DNA from: Candidatus Egerieousia excrementavium
GTDB taxonomy: Bacteria; Bacteroidota; Bacteroidia; Bacteroidales; UBA932
Length of the DNA: 32,290 bases
NCBI GenBank assembly: GCA_017694275.1
Contig: JADINB010000066.1
Span: 1 to 32,290, forward strand
Direction of reading: 5' to 3'
Below are positions 1 to 8,534 of the stretch, piece by piece. The position numbers and the translations under genes are program-made. The first letter of the stretch is position 1. Each line of letters opens with the position of its first letter. Under the pieces are notes generated by a model. That model was not told the origin of the DNA. It did no database searches and saw nothing but the letters and a program-made list of their open reading frames with translations.

Positions 1-4
1 CAAA

Positions 5-838
5 TCAATCACCTGGCCGGACTCCCTTCTTACACATAGACCTGTATTGCGAGGGCGATATCCCTTCAGATTTTTTGAACAGCCTGGCAAAATAGGACTG
101 ATCGTACACCCCGATGCTCTCAGCAACGGCCCCGAGCGGCATGTCTGTATTGCGCAACAGCATCCTGGCCTCCTTCATAAGCGCCTCACCTATCCAGTGC
201 GAAGGAGATTTGGAAGTGAGCCTTTTCACCATTTTGTTCAGATGGTTGGGAGAGACATTCAGCATCCTGGCATAATCGGCAACATTACGCTTTATCTGCC
301 TTTCTCCGAAAAGCAGGTCAAGGAACTTGTGAGCGACACTGTTCAGGTTTTCGGAAAAATTCTCTTCCGCGCTTTTTCTGTAGACTATATCGGCCTCAAG
401 CAGAATGGCCATAAGGTATACCTTTATAATCTCTTCGCTGCCGGAAGAAGATGCGTGCTCTTCAAGAATCCTCTCAAAAAGCCTGGCAATGCCCTCCGCC
501 CTTGCCTCGCAAAACTCCATTACCGGATAACCCCACACCTTGAGGAAATCGAACCTTTTGAAGATATTCATTTCCAGAGTCTGTTCTCCAAAATAGCCGG
601 GAGAAAAACTGCCCATATAGCCTTCGCTCCTGTCGAAATATTTTATTGAAAAATATTGTCCGACAGGTATTATAACCAGTTCACCCGGCTTTATGAGATA
701 TCCCTTTTCTCCTATTTCGGCCAGAACGGTTCCGCCGAGCAGGAAAAAGAAAGAACAGGCCTGCAGCCGGGTAGGATGCTGCGGAATGTCGGCAGCATGG
801 TAACGCTTGTCTAACTTTCTGATTGTAAACGGGAGCAT
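5..838 (-). CDS. AraC-family transcriptional regulator
   Basis: A 277-residue regulator with the two-part AraC layout. Residues 1 to about 130 look like a cupin-type sensing domain, with beta-strand-rich text such as KPGELVIIPVGQYFSI. Residues about 175-272 form the double helix-turn-helix DNA-binding domain. The second helix-turn-helix carries the family signature FARLFKKSEGISPSQYR near the C terminus. It starts 20 nt after the fhs stop on the same strand, so it is probably transcribed with fhs from the promoter at 2602-2633. Nothing in the sequence identifies its ligand. The adjacency suggests, but does not show, a link to one-carbon metabolism or to genes beyond the left edge of the window. 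The family assignment is firm; the target is unknown. Confidence 0.9.
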   Translation of the reverse strand: MLPFTIRKLDKRYHAADIPQHPTRLQACSFFFLLGGTVLAEIGEKGYLIKPGELVIIPVGQYFSIKYFDRSEGYMGSFSPGYFGEQTLEMNIFKRFDFLKVWGYPVMEFCEARAEGIARLFERILEEHASSSGSEEIIKVYLMAILLEADIVYRKSAEENFSENLNSVAHKFLDLLFGERQIKRNVADYARMLNVSPNHLNKMVKRLTSKSPSHWIGEALMKEARMLLRNTDMPLGAVAESIGVYDQSYFARLFKKSEGISPSQYRSMCKKGVRPGD

Positions 839-858
839 CGGAAGAACAGTCTATAATG

Positions 859-2580
859 CTAAAACAGGCCTGAAATCACTCCGTTTTCATCTATGTCTAT
901 CCTCTCTGCGGCCGGTTCTTCCGGAAGGCCCGGCATTCGCATTATCTCTCCCGTAATGGGGATTATGAATCCGGCACCGGAAGCCACCTCTATTTCACGC
1001 ACTGTAACCACAAAGTCCTTGGGCCGGCCCAGCAATTCCGGATTGTCGGAAAGCGACTTCTGCGTCTTGGCCATACAGATAGCCAGATGCTCGAGGCCCA
1101 GATCTGCAATTTTCTTCAAATCGGCTCTGGCTTTAGCCGTATAATCTACAGCCTGCGCCCCGTATATCTTCTTGGCTATTATCTCAATTTTCTCTCTTAC
1201 TGGCAGATTCAGGTCATAAAGAGGTTTGTATGTATGGTCTGCAGGATTCATGGCAATCTGCTCCATAAGAAGTTCCGCCAGTTCAATGGCTCCGGCCCCT
1301 CCCTTGCTCCACACATCCACTATAGAGGCCCTGACTCCCATAGAAGCGCAGTACTCCTTGATAAGTTCAAGTTCCTGTGGCGCGTCCGTGACAAACCTGT
1401 TGATGGCCACGACCGGCACGAGATTGAACTGCCTTATGTTCTCTATATGCTTCTGGAGATTTTCCATTCCTCTTTTCAGAGACTCTATCCGGCCTGAAAG
1501 CTCTTCTGGCGAGCAGTGTCCGTCTGCACAGGCATCGGTCTCCTCCCTGAGAGCTCCAAGCGACATTCCGCCATGATATTTCATGGCTCTTACCGTTGCC
1601 ACAAGCACTACGGCCTGAGGATTGAGCGACGCGGCGCGGCATTTGATGTCGAGGAACTTTTCCGCGCCCAAGTCAAACCCGAATCCTGCCTCGGTAATGG
1701 CATATTCAGATGTTGCCATTGCCGTCTTCGTTGCTATTACAGTATTTGTCCCCTGGGCTATATTTGCAAACGGGCCTCCATGCACAAAGGCTGCCGTTCC
1801 TTCCAGAGTCTGGACCAGATTGGGTTTTATTGCATCTTTCAGTAGCGCTGCCATTGCTCCGTTGGCATTCAGGTCACGGGCATAGACCGGTTTTCTGTCG
1901 AACGTATATCCGACAAATATATTTCCAAGCCTCTCCTTGAGATCTTTTATATCTGATGCAAGGCACAGTATGGCCATCACCTCTGAGGCTGCAGTAATAT
2001 CGAACCCTGTCTCCCGCGGCACGCCCGAAGAGGTGCCGCCAAGCCCTGCCACAATTTTCCTGAGCGACCTGTCATTCATGTCCATCACCCTTTTCCATGA
2101 AATTGTACGGGGATCCAGATGAAGCGAACGTCTCTTGCTCTGGATGTTGTTGTCAATCATGGCTGCAAGCAGATTGTGCGCCTTTTCCACAGCAGCAAAA
2201 TCTCCAGTAAAATGAAGGTTAATATCTTCCATGGGGACAACTTGGGAATACCCGCCTCCGGTAGCGCCTCCCTTGATTCCAAACACAGGGCCCAACGACG
2301 GTTCCCTGAGTGCCAAAACAGCATTTTTGCCCAGACGGTTGAAAGCCTGTGCAAGGCCGATTGAGACTGTTGTCTTCCCTTCTCCCGCCGGAGTGGGAGA
2401 GATTGCCGAAACCAGAATCAGTTTTGACCTTGAAATATCCCTGTCTTTATAGGAGAGCGGGACTTTTGCCTTATATTTCCCGTACAGTTCCAGGTCTTCC
2501 TCGGGAATACCTATCTTTTTAGCAACCTCCACTATTGGAAGAAGCCTGCTTTCCTGTGCTATCTGAATGTCGCTCTTCAT
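859..2580 (-). CDS. fhs: Formate--tetrahydrofolate ligase
   Basis: A cytoplasmic enzyme that joins formate to tetrahydrofolate using ATP, making 10-formyl-THF for purine synthesis and one-carbon transfer. The 573 residues fit the family's usual length of about 555-560 plus a short extension. The ATP-binding loop TPAGEGKTT is at residues 63-71. It is followed by the conserved EPSLGPVFGIKGGATGGGY stretch and the HFTGD segment. The ATG at 2578-2580 is the natural start: a promoter -7 box TATCTTTG lies 22 nt upstream and the N-terminal SDIQIAQ region is typical. It leads a probable two-gene operon with the AraC-type regulator downstream. Confidence 0.97.
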   Translation of the reverse strand: MKSDIQIAQESRLLPIVEVAKKIGIPEEDLELYGKYKAKVPLSYKDRDISRSKLILVSAISPTPAGEGKTTVSIGLAQAFNRLGKNAVLALREPSLGPVFGIKGGATGGGYSQVVPMEDINLHFTGDFAAVEKAHNLLAAMIDNNIQSKRRSLHLDPRTISWKRVMDMNDRSLRKIVAGLGGTSSGVPRETGFDITAASEVMAILCLASDIKDLKERLGNIFVGYTFDRKPVYARDLNANGAMAALLKDAIKPNLVQTLEGTAAFVHGGPFANIAQGTNTVIATKTAMATSEYAITEAGFGFDLGAEKFLDIKCRAASLNPQAVVLVATVRAMKYHGGMSLGALREETDACADGHCSPEELSGRIESLKRGMENLQKHIENIRQFNLVPVVAINRFVTDAPQELELIKEYCASMGVRASIVDVWSKGGAGAIELAELLMEQIAMNPADHTYKPLYDLNLPVREKIEIIAKKIYGAQAVDYTAKARADLKKIADLGLEHLAICMAKTQKSLSDNPELLGRPKDFVVTVREIEVASGAGFIIPITGEIMRMPGLPEEPAAERIDIDENGVISGLF

Positions 2581-2593
2581 AATAATATCCGGT

Positions 2594-2658
2594 TTTTATG
2601 ACAAAGATAGCAGCCGGGCACGATAAAGCCAAATCGCACCGCCGCATCTGTCATAAAA
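2594..2658. repeat. Perfect 10-bp inverted repeat flanking the fhs promoter
   Basis: TTTTATGACA at 2594-2603 is the exact reverse complement of TGTCATAAAA at 2649-2658. The arms are 45 nt apart, with centres 55 bp apart, close to five helical turns. One arm overlaps the edge of the -7 box and the likely start of transcription. The other lies upstream of the -33 box and touches the end of the preceding lipoprotein gene. This geometry fits a paired operator but could be chance in an AT-rich gap. Confidence 0.5.
2602..2633 (-). promoter_or_regulatory. Promoter of fhs
   Basis: Reading on the minus strand there is TTTG (2630-2633), a 20-nt spacer, then TATCTTTG (2602-2609). This matches the Bacteroidota housekeeping promoter TTTG-N19/20-TAnnTTTG. 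Transcription should start about 15 nt before the fhs ATG. Confidence 0.75.
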
Positions 2659-4689
2659 TCATTCAAGGATATATTTTCCGGCAACCATATCTTCGTAGGT
2701 AGGGTTATAGGCACAATTCGTCACGCTCCATCTCTCTCCGGATATGGAATCCAATATATTCTTCAGCCCGGAAAAATCGGTAAGATTCCCGCAATACTCG
2801 ATTGTTACCGAACCGGCAACTTTAAGTGAACTGAGAAAATCCAGATCCGTAATTGAAACCCGGCTCTGATTGTACGACGATACTCCGCTTATTAGCAGCG
2901 ATTCGGTAACCTCTTCCAATCTGGGAACATTTATACTCTCTACATCCAACGGCGTTTTTATCTCGAATATCCCTATCTTCTCCAGAGATGGCATTTCAAG
3001 ATTCTTCAAAGTAGAAGAAAAAGAGAGTGAAAGTTTTCCCAATGTCTTTATGTCCGGCATTGAAATTCTGCTTGCATAGGCAGCACTTATCTTAAGTTCG
3101 CCCTTTATTGCCGTTGCATAACCTTCCAGCGTCAGTTCCGTGTTCCTGAAATTGCTCAATGTAAAATTTTCCACCTCTTCCAGTCCCTCCATGGGAATAG
3201 CCTCTGCCACCTGGCTGGCCGCATTAATCACTATCTCTCCTACTTTTGCGGGGACCTTGCATTTTTTTATTGCAGGTGAACCTGTTATCGACAGTTCAGA
3301 CAGATTTTCGACAGTTGAAATATCCAATATCTCCGGCCCTTCCATATAATAGAGGTAAAATGTCCCGTTGCATGTTTTAAGAAGAGGCAAATCCAACTCC
3401 TTGAGCGATTGCATGTAACGCAAATCAAATGTTCCATCCACAGAGAACAGGGATGTCAGAGAAAGCGATGCGATATTCAGATACGAGAGCGCAAAAGCTC
3501 CGTTTACCTGCTCGAGCGAAGAGAAATCGAGAGTTTCGATTATGGGAGCGTTGTTTCTTCCGTCTATATCTATGGCCCCGGCCTCTTTCAGCCCCGGCAT
3601 TTGCAGACTCTTCAACCCGCTCATGTCATAAGGGACTGCAATAGTCCCTCCGACGCGCTCCAGAGCAGGAAAAGAGATAATCTCTACCAAAGGCAGCAAT
3701 TTAAAATTGAGTTTTCCCGATATGGTTTTCAGCACCGGCAAGGAGAGGGAGGAGAGATTGGACAAAGTTTGCAGAGTAAGGTTACCTCCTACATTCTCCA
3801 GTGCCGGCAGTGAAAACTCCGTAATTTCGCCATTTGCACCAGAAGCAGTCGTCCCAGACGAAACTGTAAGATTTCCATATACTGTTTTCAGAAGGGGCAG
3901 GGAAATTTCATTGACACTCTTGCCGTTTACATATAAAGACATGACTTCCGAAAGGGCATTCAGACAAATCCGGCCGACCTTTTCCGAATTTACCGTTATC
4001 TGGCCGGCAACCGTTTCAAGGGCAGGCAGTTCAATGGAAAGGAGGCTCTCTTTTCCGTTGTCGAAAGCATTCTCCTCATCGCCTATATAAAGATTTCCCG
4101 CATACCTGACATTATGCAGCCCGTCGAGGTTCATTCCTCCGAAAGAATTGTTGATTACTATATTTCCCCTGACCTCCGTAAGAGAAGCCAGAGAAGAGAG
4201 GTTCTTTACGGTATCGTATTCCGTTGCCGGAACCGTTTTTTCGCCTATTATAAGATTGCCTTCAAGGATCTTTACCTTCTCTGCGGCAAAGGCCTCCAGT
4301 TCCGCCTGCGTGGCCAGTATCACATTTCCGCCGGAAACCTTTTCGTCACGCACCACGGAATAGTTATAGTTCCTTGCCTGTCCGCTATACGAGGTAACGG
4401 TAAAAAGGCATGCCTGATTCCATTCCTCAACGGTTGCAGGGTCCGGCGATATCGTAGCCAGTTCGCATATCTCATATCTGGCAGTTGCACCCTGCAAATC
4501 CGCCTCCTGAGGAACTGTCAGGGTAATAAGATTGTTTATGATTTCTGCATGGTACACAACTCCGTCTTTTTCCAGAGAGAACGAATTCAAATAGTTGTCG
4601 CTGCCGATAAAATCATTGTTTTCTTTGTCGCAAGCTGTAAAAAGAGAGGCAGCGAGCGACAAAAACATTATTATTGATATCTTTTTCAT
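2659..4689 (-). CDS. Surface lipoprotein with leucine-rich (receptor-L-like) repeats, copy 1
   Basis: A 676-residue secreted lipoprotein of unknown function. Its signal peptide ends in the lipobox LFTAC, so Cys20 would be lipidated. The residues after it (DKEN) are acidic, resembling the Bacteroidota signal for export to the cell surface. Residues about 28-115 form an N-terminal beta domain resembling DUF5018-type modules of Bacteroidota lipoproteins. Residues about 150-610 are a run of roughly 22-26-residue units around a core like LSLPALENVGGNLTL, similar to receptor-L or BspA-type beta-solenoid repeats. Residues about 615-676 form a C-terminal cap with the motif YCGNLTDFSGL. It is the last gene of the riboswitch-controlled B12 operon, 10 nt after its paralogue. 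A role in cobalamin capture is inferred from context only. Confidence 0.85.
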   Translation of the reverse strand: MKKISIIMFLSLAASLFTACDKENNDFIGSDNYLNSFSLEKDGVVYHAEIINNLITLTVPQEADLQGATARYEICELATISPDPATVEEWNQACLFTVTSYSGQARNYNYSVVRDEKVSGGNVILATQAELEAFAAEKVKILEGNLIIGEKTVPATEYDTVKNLSSLASLTEVRGNIVINNSFGGMNLDGLHNVRYAGNLYIGDEENAFDNGKESLLSIELPALETVAGQITVNSEKVGRICLNALSEVMSLYVNGKSVNEISLPLLKTVYGNLTVSSGTTASGANGEITEFSLPALENVGGNLTLQTLSNLSSLSLPVLKTISGKLNFKLLPLVEIISFPALERVGGTIAVPYDMSGLKSLQMPGLKEAGAIDIDGRNNAPIIETLDFSSLEQVNGAFALSYLNIASLSLTSLFSVDGTFDLRYMQSLKELDLPLLKTCNGTFYLYYMEGPEILDISTVENLSELSITGSPAIKKCKVPAKVGEIVINAASQVAEAIPMEGLEEVENFTLSNFRNTELTLEGYATAIKGELKISAAYASRISMPDIKTLGKLSLSFSSTLKNLEMPSLEKIGIFEIKTPLDVESINVPRLEEVTESLLISGVSSYNQSRVSITDLDFLSSLKVAGSVTIEYCGNLTDFSGLKNILDSISGERWSVTNCAYNPTYEDMVAGKYILE

Positions 4690-4699
4690 CTTGTCTGTT

Positions 4700-6760
4700 C
4701 TATTGCATGGTATATTTTCCGTTTTTCATATCTGCAAGGGTGGGATTGTATCTGTTTCCGCTTACCGCCCATGCGCTTTCATCCGAAAGGTTGTCTGCCA
4801 AAGAGGAGAGTCCGGTAAAGTCCGTAAGGTTTCCGCAATAGCGGACTTCGACCCTGTCTGCCTTTTTTAGGGAGGCGAACCAGTCCAATTTTGTAACCGC
4901 ACTTCGCGAAGCCGTCGATGAGGAGCTCCCCCCGTAAAATTTGAACAGTGTGCCGGCAGACTCCAAAAGCGGCACATTGATATTTTCAATCTTTTGCAGA
5001 TTGCTCATCGAAAACGAACCGGCACATCTGAGCACAGGCGCCTCGAATGTTGTCAATGCAGTAAGGTTGCTTAACGTAAGAGTGCCTATGGTATCTGCAT
5101 CGGGCAGGCGCAAGGCCGCAAGTTTTGTTCCGCTTGTATGTGAAAACGCTCCTATCGATTTTATATGGGGAATCTCTATTTCGGTAAAGTTGGCCGCTGT
5201 AATCCTGAGAGTTCCCCTTACGGTATCGAGCCCCGTCATTTCTGTCAGGAACATATCCTCCGCATTTGCAGATGCATTGGTAATGGAAAGATTGCCTGTC
5301 ACGATCTTCGGAGAGTTCATCCTCACCAGCCCAGTGCAGCCGCTTAACGCAATGGCCCCTGTCTGCGCCACCTTTGAAAAATCCAGTTCCCTTACATTGG
5401 CAATGGATGTAATCGAAAGTTCTCCGCACTCTTCCAAAGAGCCAAAAGAGAGGGTTTCCAAAAAATAAAAGGTAGAAAGCTCGAGTTTTCCTGCAATTTT
5501 CCTCAATTTTGGAAACGAGAGATTCTCCATTGAGCCGTATTTAATGGAAAAATTGCCATTGACTTCTTCAATGGAACCAAGCACAATATCTGTCAGATTT
5601 ATGTATGAGCTCCCCGACGAGGCAACGGAAAGCGACCCTGCGCCTTTAAGCAATGGCGCAGAGAATGAAACCATTGCATCATTGGAAGTTATTTTCATAT
5701 CTCCGCCTGTCATCCGCAGCGATGGAAGTTCCAGCTCTTTAAGACCGTACAGATATGTAAGGGAGAGCGAACCTTTCACCTCTGAAAGCAGAGGGAAATC
5801 CGCACAGGAAAGGCTCCATATATTATTTACCGAGAGGTTTCCGTAAACGGTTTCCAAAGCGGGAAACGAAAGTTCCGCAAGTTTTCGGTTCACATTCGTT
5901 CCGCTACCGGATGAAGCACCTTGCGACTTGCCTTCGACCGTAATATCTCCGAAACACTCCTGCAACAGACCGGCTTCAATCTCCTCCACCGACCTGGAGT
6001 TTACATAAAATGCATTGTTCACTGTTTCAAGAGAGGGAAAAGAGATTTTGGCAATGCTGTCGCTGACTATGACTATATCTGTTGCAGAAGCCAATTTCGG
6101 GAGAGAAAGGCTGAAACCGCCTTCAAGGGCGCATTTTTCATCTTCCCTGCCTGCATGGATGCCGCCGGCCTTCTCGAGATTTGCCAGCCCGTCGATATTG
6201 CTCCCCTTGTAAGTGTCTCTTATGACAAGGTTGGCGCCTATCTCCTTCAAGGAGGCGAGCGCATCCACGTTTTTGATTGTATCATATTGGAAAGAGGGCT
6301 CCTTTTCCGCACCGATTATAACTGAACCGCTGACAGTTGTCGTACCGGATGAGGCAAAGGCGTCTACCTCTTCCTGCGTTGTAAAGAGAAGTGTTCCGCT
6401 CTCTATGTTTTCCGTGTATTTCACGCTATACCTGTAGCTTTCATAACTTCCGCCATACGCCTCGACCCTGAACAGATGGTCGTTGCCCCAGTCGGAAATT
6501 GAAGCGGGGTCCGGATTTATGCTTGCATTTTCACACAACATGTACTCCGCCGCCGCTCCTGAAAGCGAAACGCCGTAAGGCACTGCAAGCAGGATATTGC
6601 CGGCATCTATGGACGCAACGTATCTTGCGCCATCGGCAGTTGTAAGCGCAAAAGAGAGGATATGTGTATCGCTTCCCTCAAAAGGAGATTCTTCCTTGTC
6701 ACACCCTGCAAAGAGAGAGAGAATTGCACAGAGAAGCATAATGTTGAATGTCTGTTTCAT
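4700..6760 (-). CDS. Surface lipoprotein with leucine-rich (receptor-L-like) repeats, copy 2
   Basis: A 686-residue paralogue of the next gene in the operon, with the same plan throughout. The lipobox LFAGC puts the lipid on Cys20, followed by acidic DKEE. An N-terminal beta domain spans about 28-112 and contains SINPDPASISDW, matching TISPDPATVEEW in the paralogue. Solenoid repeats around a core like LSFPALETVYGNLSV run from about 145 to 620. The C-terminal cap holds YCGNLTDFTGL. The middle repeats have diverged much more than the two ends, which points to an old tandem duplication. It starts 23 nt after the PKD-type lipoprotein gene and ends 10 nt before its paralogue, so it should be on the cobalamin-riboswitch transcript. 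Its function is unknown; an accessory B12-binding role is plausible. Confidence 0.85.
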   Translation of the reverse strand: MKQTFNIMLLCAILSLFAGCDKEESPFEGSDTHILSFALTTADGARYVASIDAGNILLAVPYGVSLSGAAAEYMLCENASINPDPASISDWGNDHLFRVEAYGGSYESYRYSVKYTENIESGTLLFTTQEEVDAFASSGTTTVSGSVIIGAEKEPSFQYDTIKNVDALASLKEIGANLVIRDTYKGSNIDGLANLEKAGGIHAGREDEKCALEGGFSLSLPKLASATDIVIVSDSIAKISFPSLETVNNAFYVNSRSVEEIEAGLLQECFGDITVEGKSQGASSGSGTNVNRKLAELSFPALETVYGNLSVNNIWSLSCADFPLLSEVKGSLSLTYLYGLKELELPSLRMTGGDMKITSNDAMVSFSAPLLKGAGSLSVASSGSSYINLTDIVLGSIEEVNGNFSIKYGSMENLSFPKLRKIAGKLELSTFYFLETLSFGSLEECGELSITSIANVRELDFSKVAQTGAIALSGCTGLVRMNSPKIVTGNLSITNASANAEDMFLTEMTGLDTVRGTLRITAANFTEIEIPHIKSIGAFSHTSGTKLAALRLPDADTIGTLTLSNLTALTTFEAPVLRCAGSFSMSNLQKIENINVPLLESAGTLFKFYGGSSSSTASRSAVTKLDWFASLKKADRVEVRYCGNLTDFTGLSSLADNLSDESAWAVSGNRYNPTLADMKNGKYTMQ

Positions 6761-6783
6761 AAAATCATGTTTTAGTAAATCTT

Positions 6784-8517
6784 TCAGTTCTTCAGCAGAT
6801 TGAAATCATTGAAATCCAAAACCTCGGTAGAGATTTCTCCCAACCAGCCCGATTTGGCGTTTACCGCACACTGGACCTTTACAAAGTCTATATATTTCAG
6901 ATTTGCCGGTTGCCCGTCAAAAGTTACCGCATCGCTTATCCTGAAATGGTTGCCATTGGCGGCAGCAGCATAATTGTCATCGTCGGTCAGCCTGTCGGAT
7001 CCGAAATTGTCTGCGTATCCCCATTCGAAATCTCCGTTAAACCAGTATCCTGGGCGAACCTCCTCGTTCTTTGGAGAGATACATGTCCCGCGCAAGGTAT
7101 AGGAATCCTCCTCGACCCATTCAGGATAATAATAATCCTGCCTGTGGAAAGAGCCCAGATAATCTATATAGCCGCTGCCGCCCTGGTTGTCCTCCCATAA
7201 AACGGGCATCTGGGCACCCTTCGGTCTGTAATAGGTAATGCAGTAGTCGCGAATCTCCGTACCGGTTCCGAATTCGCTTCCTTTAAGCTCATACCATGTA
7301 TCGTTGGGAAGGCCGTCTCCGTTCTCATCCTGCATGACCCATACTATGCCGGGTTCCGATGAACCGGAAAAGGAGTTTCCCTTTATCTGGATGTTGTAGT
7401 CCCCGTCATTCTCTATACTGTGGTCGAACCCTACCACTATATAGCCGCCAAAACCGCCAAGGCTTACATAGGAGTTCCCTGACTGCAGCCTGCTTTCTGC
7501 ATACTCTGTCGCTTCATCCATGGTTTGTGCAACATAACCTTCATTTATGAACTGGCCTGGAGCCGGCAAAAATTCATAAACCCTGTTGAACTTGGCATTG
7601 CTCGCCCCGGTTGCCGTTCTCTTGTACTCTCCTTCTGCAGGACAGTTGTTTACCTTCAGTTCTTTGGTAACCTCCGCATACGGATTTTTCATGGTTACGG
7701 AAACGGCTGTAACACTGCCGGATTTTGTTTCAGAGGCCGATGGAGCAGTATAGAGATACTCCGTAGAGGTTCCGCGCTGGACTTCTGTCCCGTCTACCTT
7801 CCATATATATTCGGCTCCAAAATCGTTTTTCACGTCAAATGCCTTGATACGTATCGTACGTCCTGCCGAAACATTGAACGTATCATATTCGAAATTCCAG
7901 CTGAACGGCATTTCCTCCGCAGTACAGACCCTCACCGCAAATTCTGCTTCCGAAGAACCGTCTTCGGAACTTGCCACCAGTTTCAGATTATAAGTACCCG
8001 CCTTTTCGGCCACAAAGGAGAAGCTCCGGGTCGAGGCTGTTTCAACTCCGTCTACATACCAGACAAATGTTGCTCCTTCTCCGTTTTCTATGACAGGTTC
8101 CAGCAGAAGCGTTCCCCCCTCTATGGTAACATATCCGTCTTGCGGCACGGCAAGCGAAATTTGCGGCACGGCAAGCTCCACTACGGAAATCTGAACTTCA
8201 GAATAAGCCGTGCCGCAACCATTGGCTACACATAACTCTATGTAATATACCCCAGTCTCTGCAGAAGAGAATACGAGCGAGGGCTCGGTAGAGATAATGT
8301 TTCCGTCTAATTTCCAAGCGAAGACAGCATCTTCCGCATTCTCATACTCAGGAACAATCGTTATCTGCCTGCCGGCCTTTACGCTGTAGGATGCTTCCTG
8401 GTTGTCTAAAGAAATTACGGGAGGTTTCCCTCCGGCGGGTTCATCCTCGCAACAGGTGAGGAGAATTCCCAAAAACAATGACATTACTATAATGCCGGAT
8501 TTCATGATTCTTTTCAT
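6784..8517 (-). CDS. PKD/Ig-like surface lipoprotein of the B12 uptake operon
   Basis: A 577-residue lipoprotein. The frame opens 90 nt further upstream inside btuG. The ATG at 8515-8517 is preferred because it begins a proper signal peptide (KRIMKSG, then a hydrophobic run) ending in LLTCCEDE, and it leaves a normal 17-nt gap after btuG. After the acidic tether come about three PKD/Ig-like beta-sandwich units, each with an FxWKLDG- or FVWYVDG-like strand, to about residue 290. The C-terminal half is a different domain rich in Trp, Tyr and Gly. It contains an EF-hand-like calcium loop, DENGDGLPND, near residue 397. Genes of this type often sit beside BtuG/BtuB-like genes in Bacteroidota. Its function is not established; it probably works at the cell surface with the receptor. 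Confidence 0.82.
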   Translation of the reverse strand: MKRIMKSGIIVMSLFLGILLTCCEDEPAGGKPPVISLDNQEASYSVKAGRQITIVPEYENAEDAVFAWKLDGNIISTEPSLVFSSAETGVYYIELCVANGCGTAYSEVQISVVELAVPQISLAVPQDGYVTIEGGTLLLEPVIENGEGATFVWYVDGVETASTRSFSFVAEKAGTYNLKLVASSEDGSSEAEFAVRVCTAEEMPFSWNFEYDTFNVSAGRTIRIKAFDVKNDFGAEYIWKVDGTEVQRGTSTEYLYTAPSASETKSGSVTAVSVTMKNPYAEVTKELKVNNCPAEGEYKRTATGASNAKFNRVYEFLPAPGQFINEGYVAQTMDEATEYAESRLQSGNSYVSLGGFGGYIVVGFDHSIENDGDYNIQIKGNSFSGSSEPGIVWVMQDENGDGLPNDTWYELKGSEFGTGTEIRDYCITYYRPKGAQMPVLWEDNQGGSGYIDYLGSFHRQDYYYPEWVEEDSYTLRGTCISPKNEEVRPGYWFNGDFEWGYADNFGSDRLTDDDNYAAAANGNHFRISDAVTFDGQPANLKYIDFVKVQCAVNAKSGWLGEISTEVLDFNDFNLLKN

Positions 8518-8534
8518 TTCTATTGTGTTTATGG

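Noticed and set aside
47-649. Open frame of 200 codons on the plus strand inside the AraC-type gene
   Set aside because: It is antisense to a well-supported gene, has no recognisable domain and no promoter or start context.
2659-6760. DNA-level tandem repeats or CRISPR-like structure in the LRR genes
   Set aside because: The repeats are at protein level only; the nucleotide units are too diverged and unevenly spaced.
7525-8235. Open frame of 236 codons antisense to the PKD-type lipoprotein gene
   Set aside because: Its Cys- and Arg-rich translation looks like a shadow frame, and the opposite strand has clear signal peptide and domain structure.
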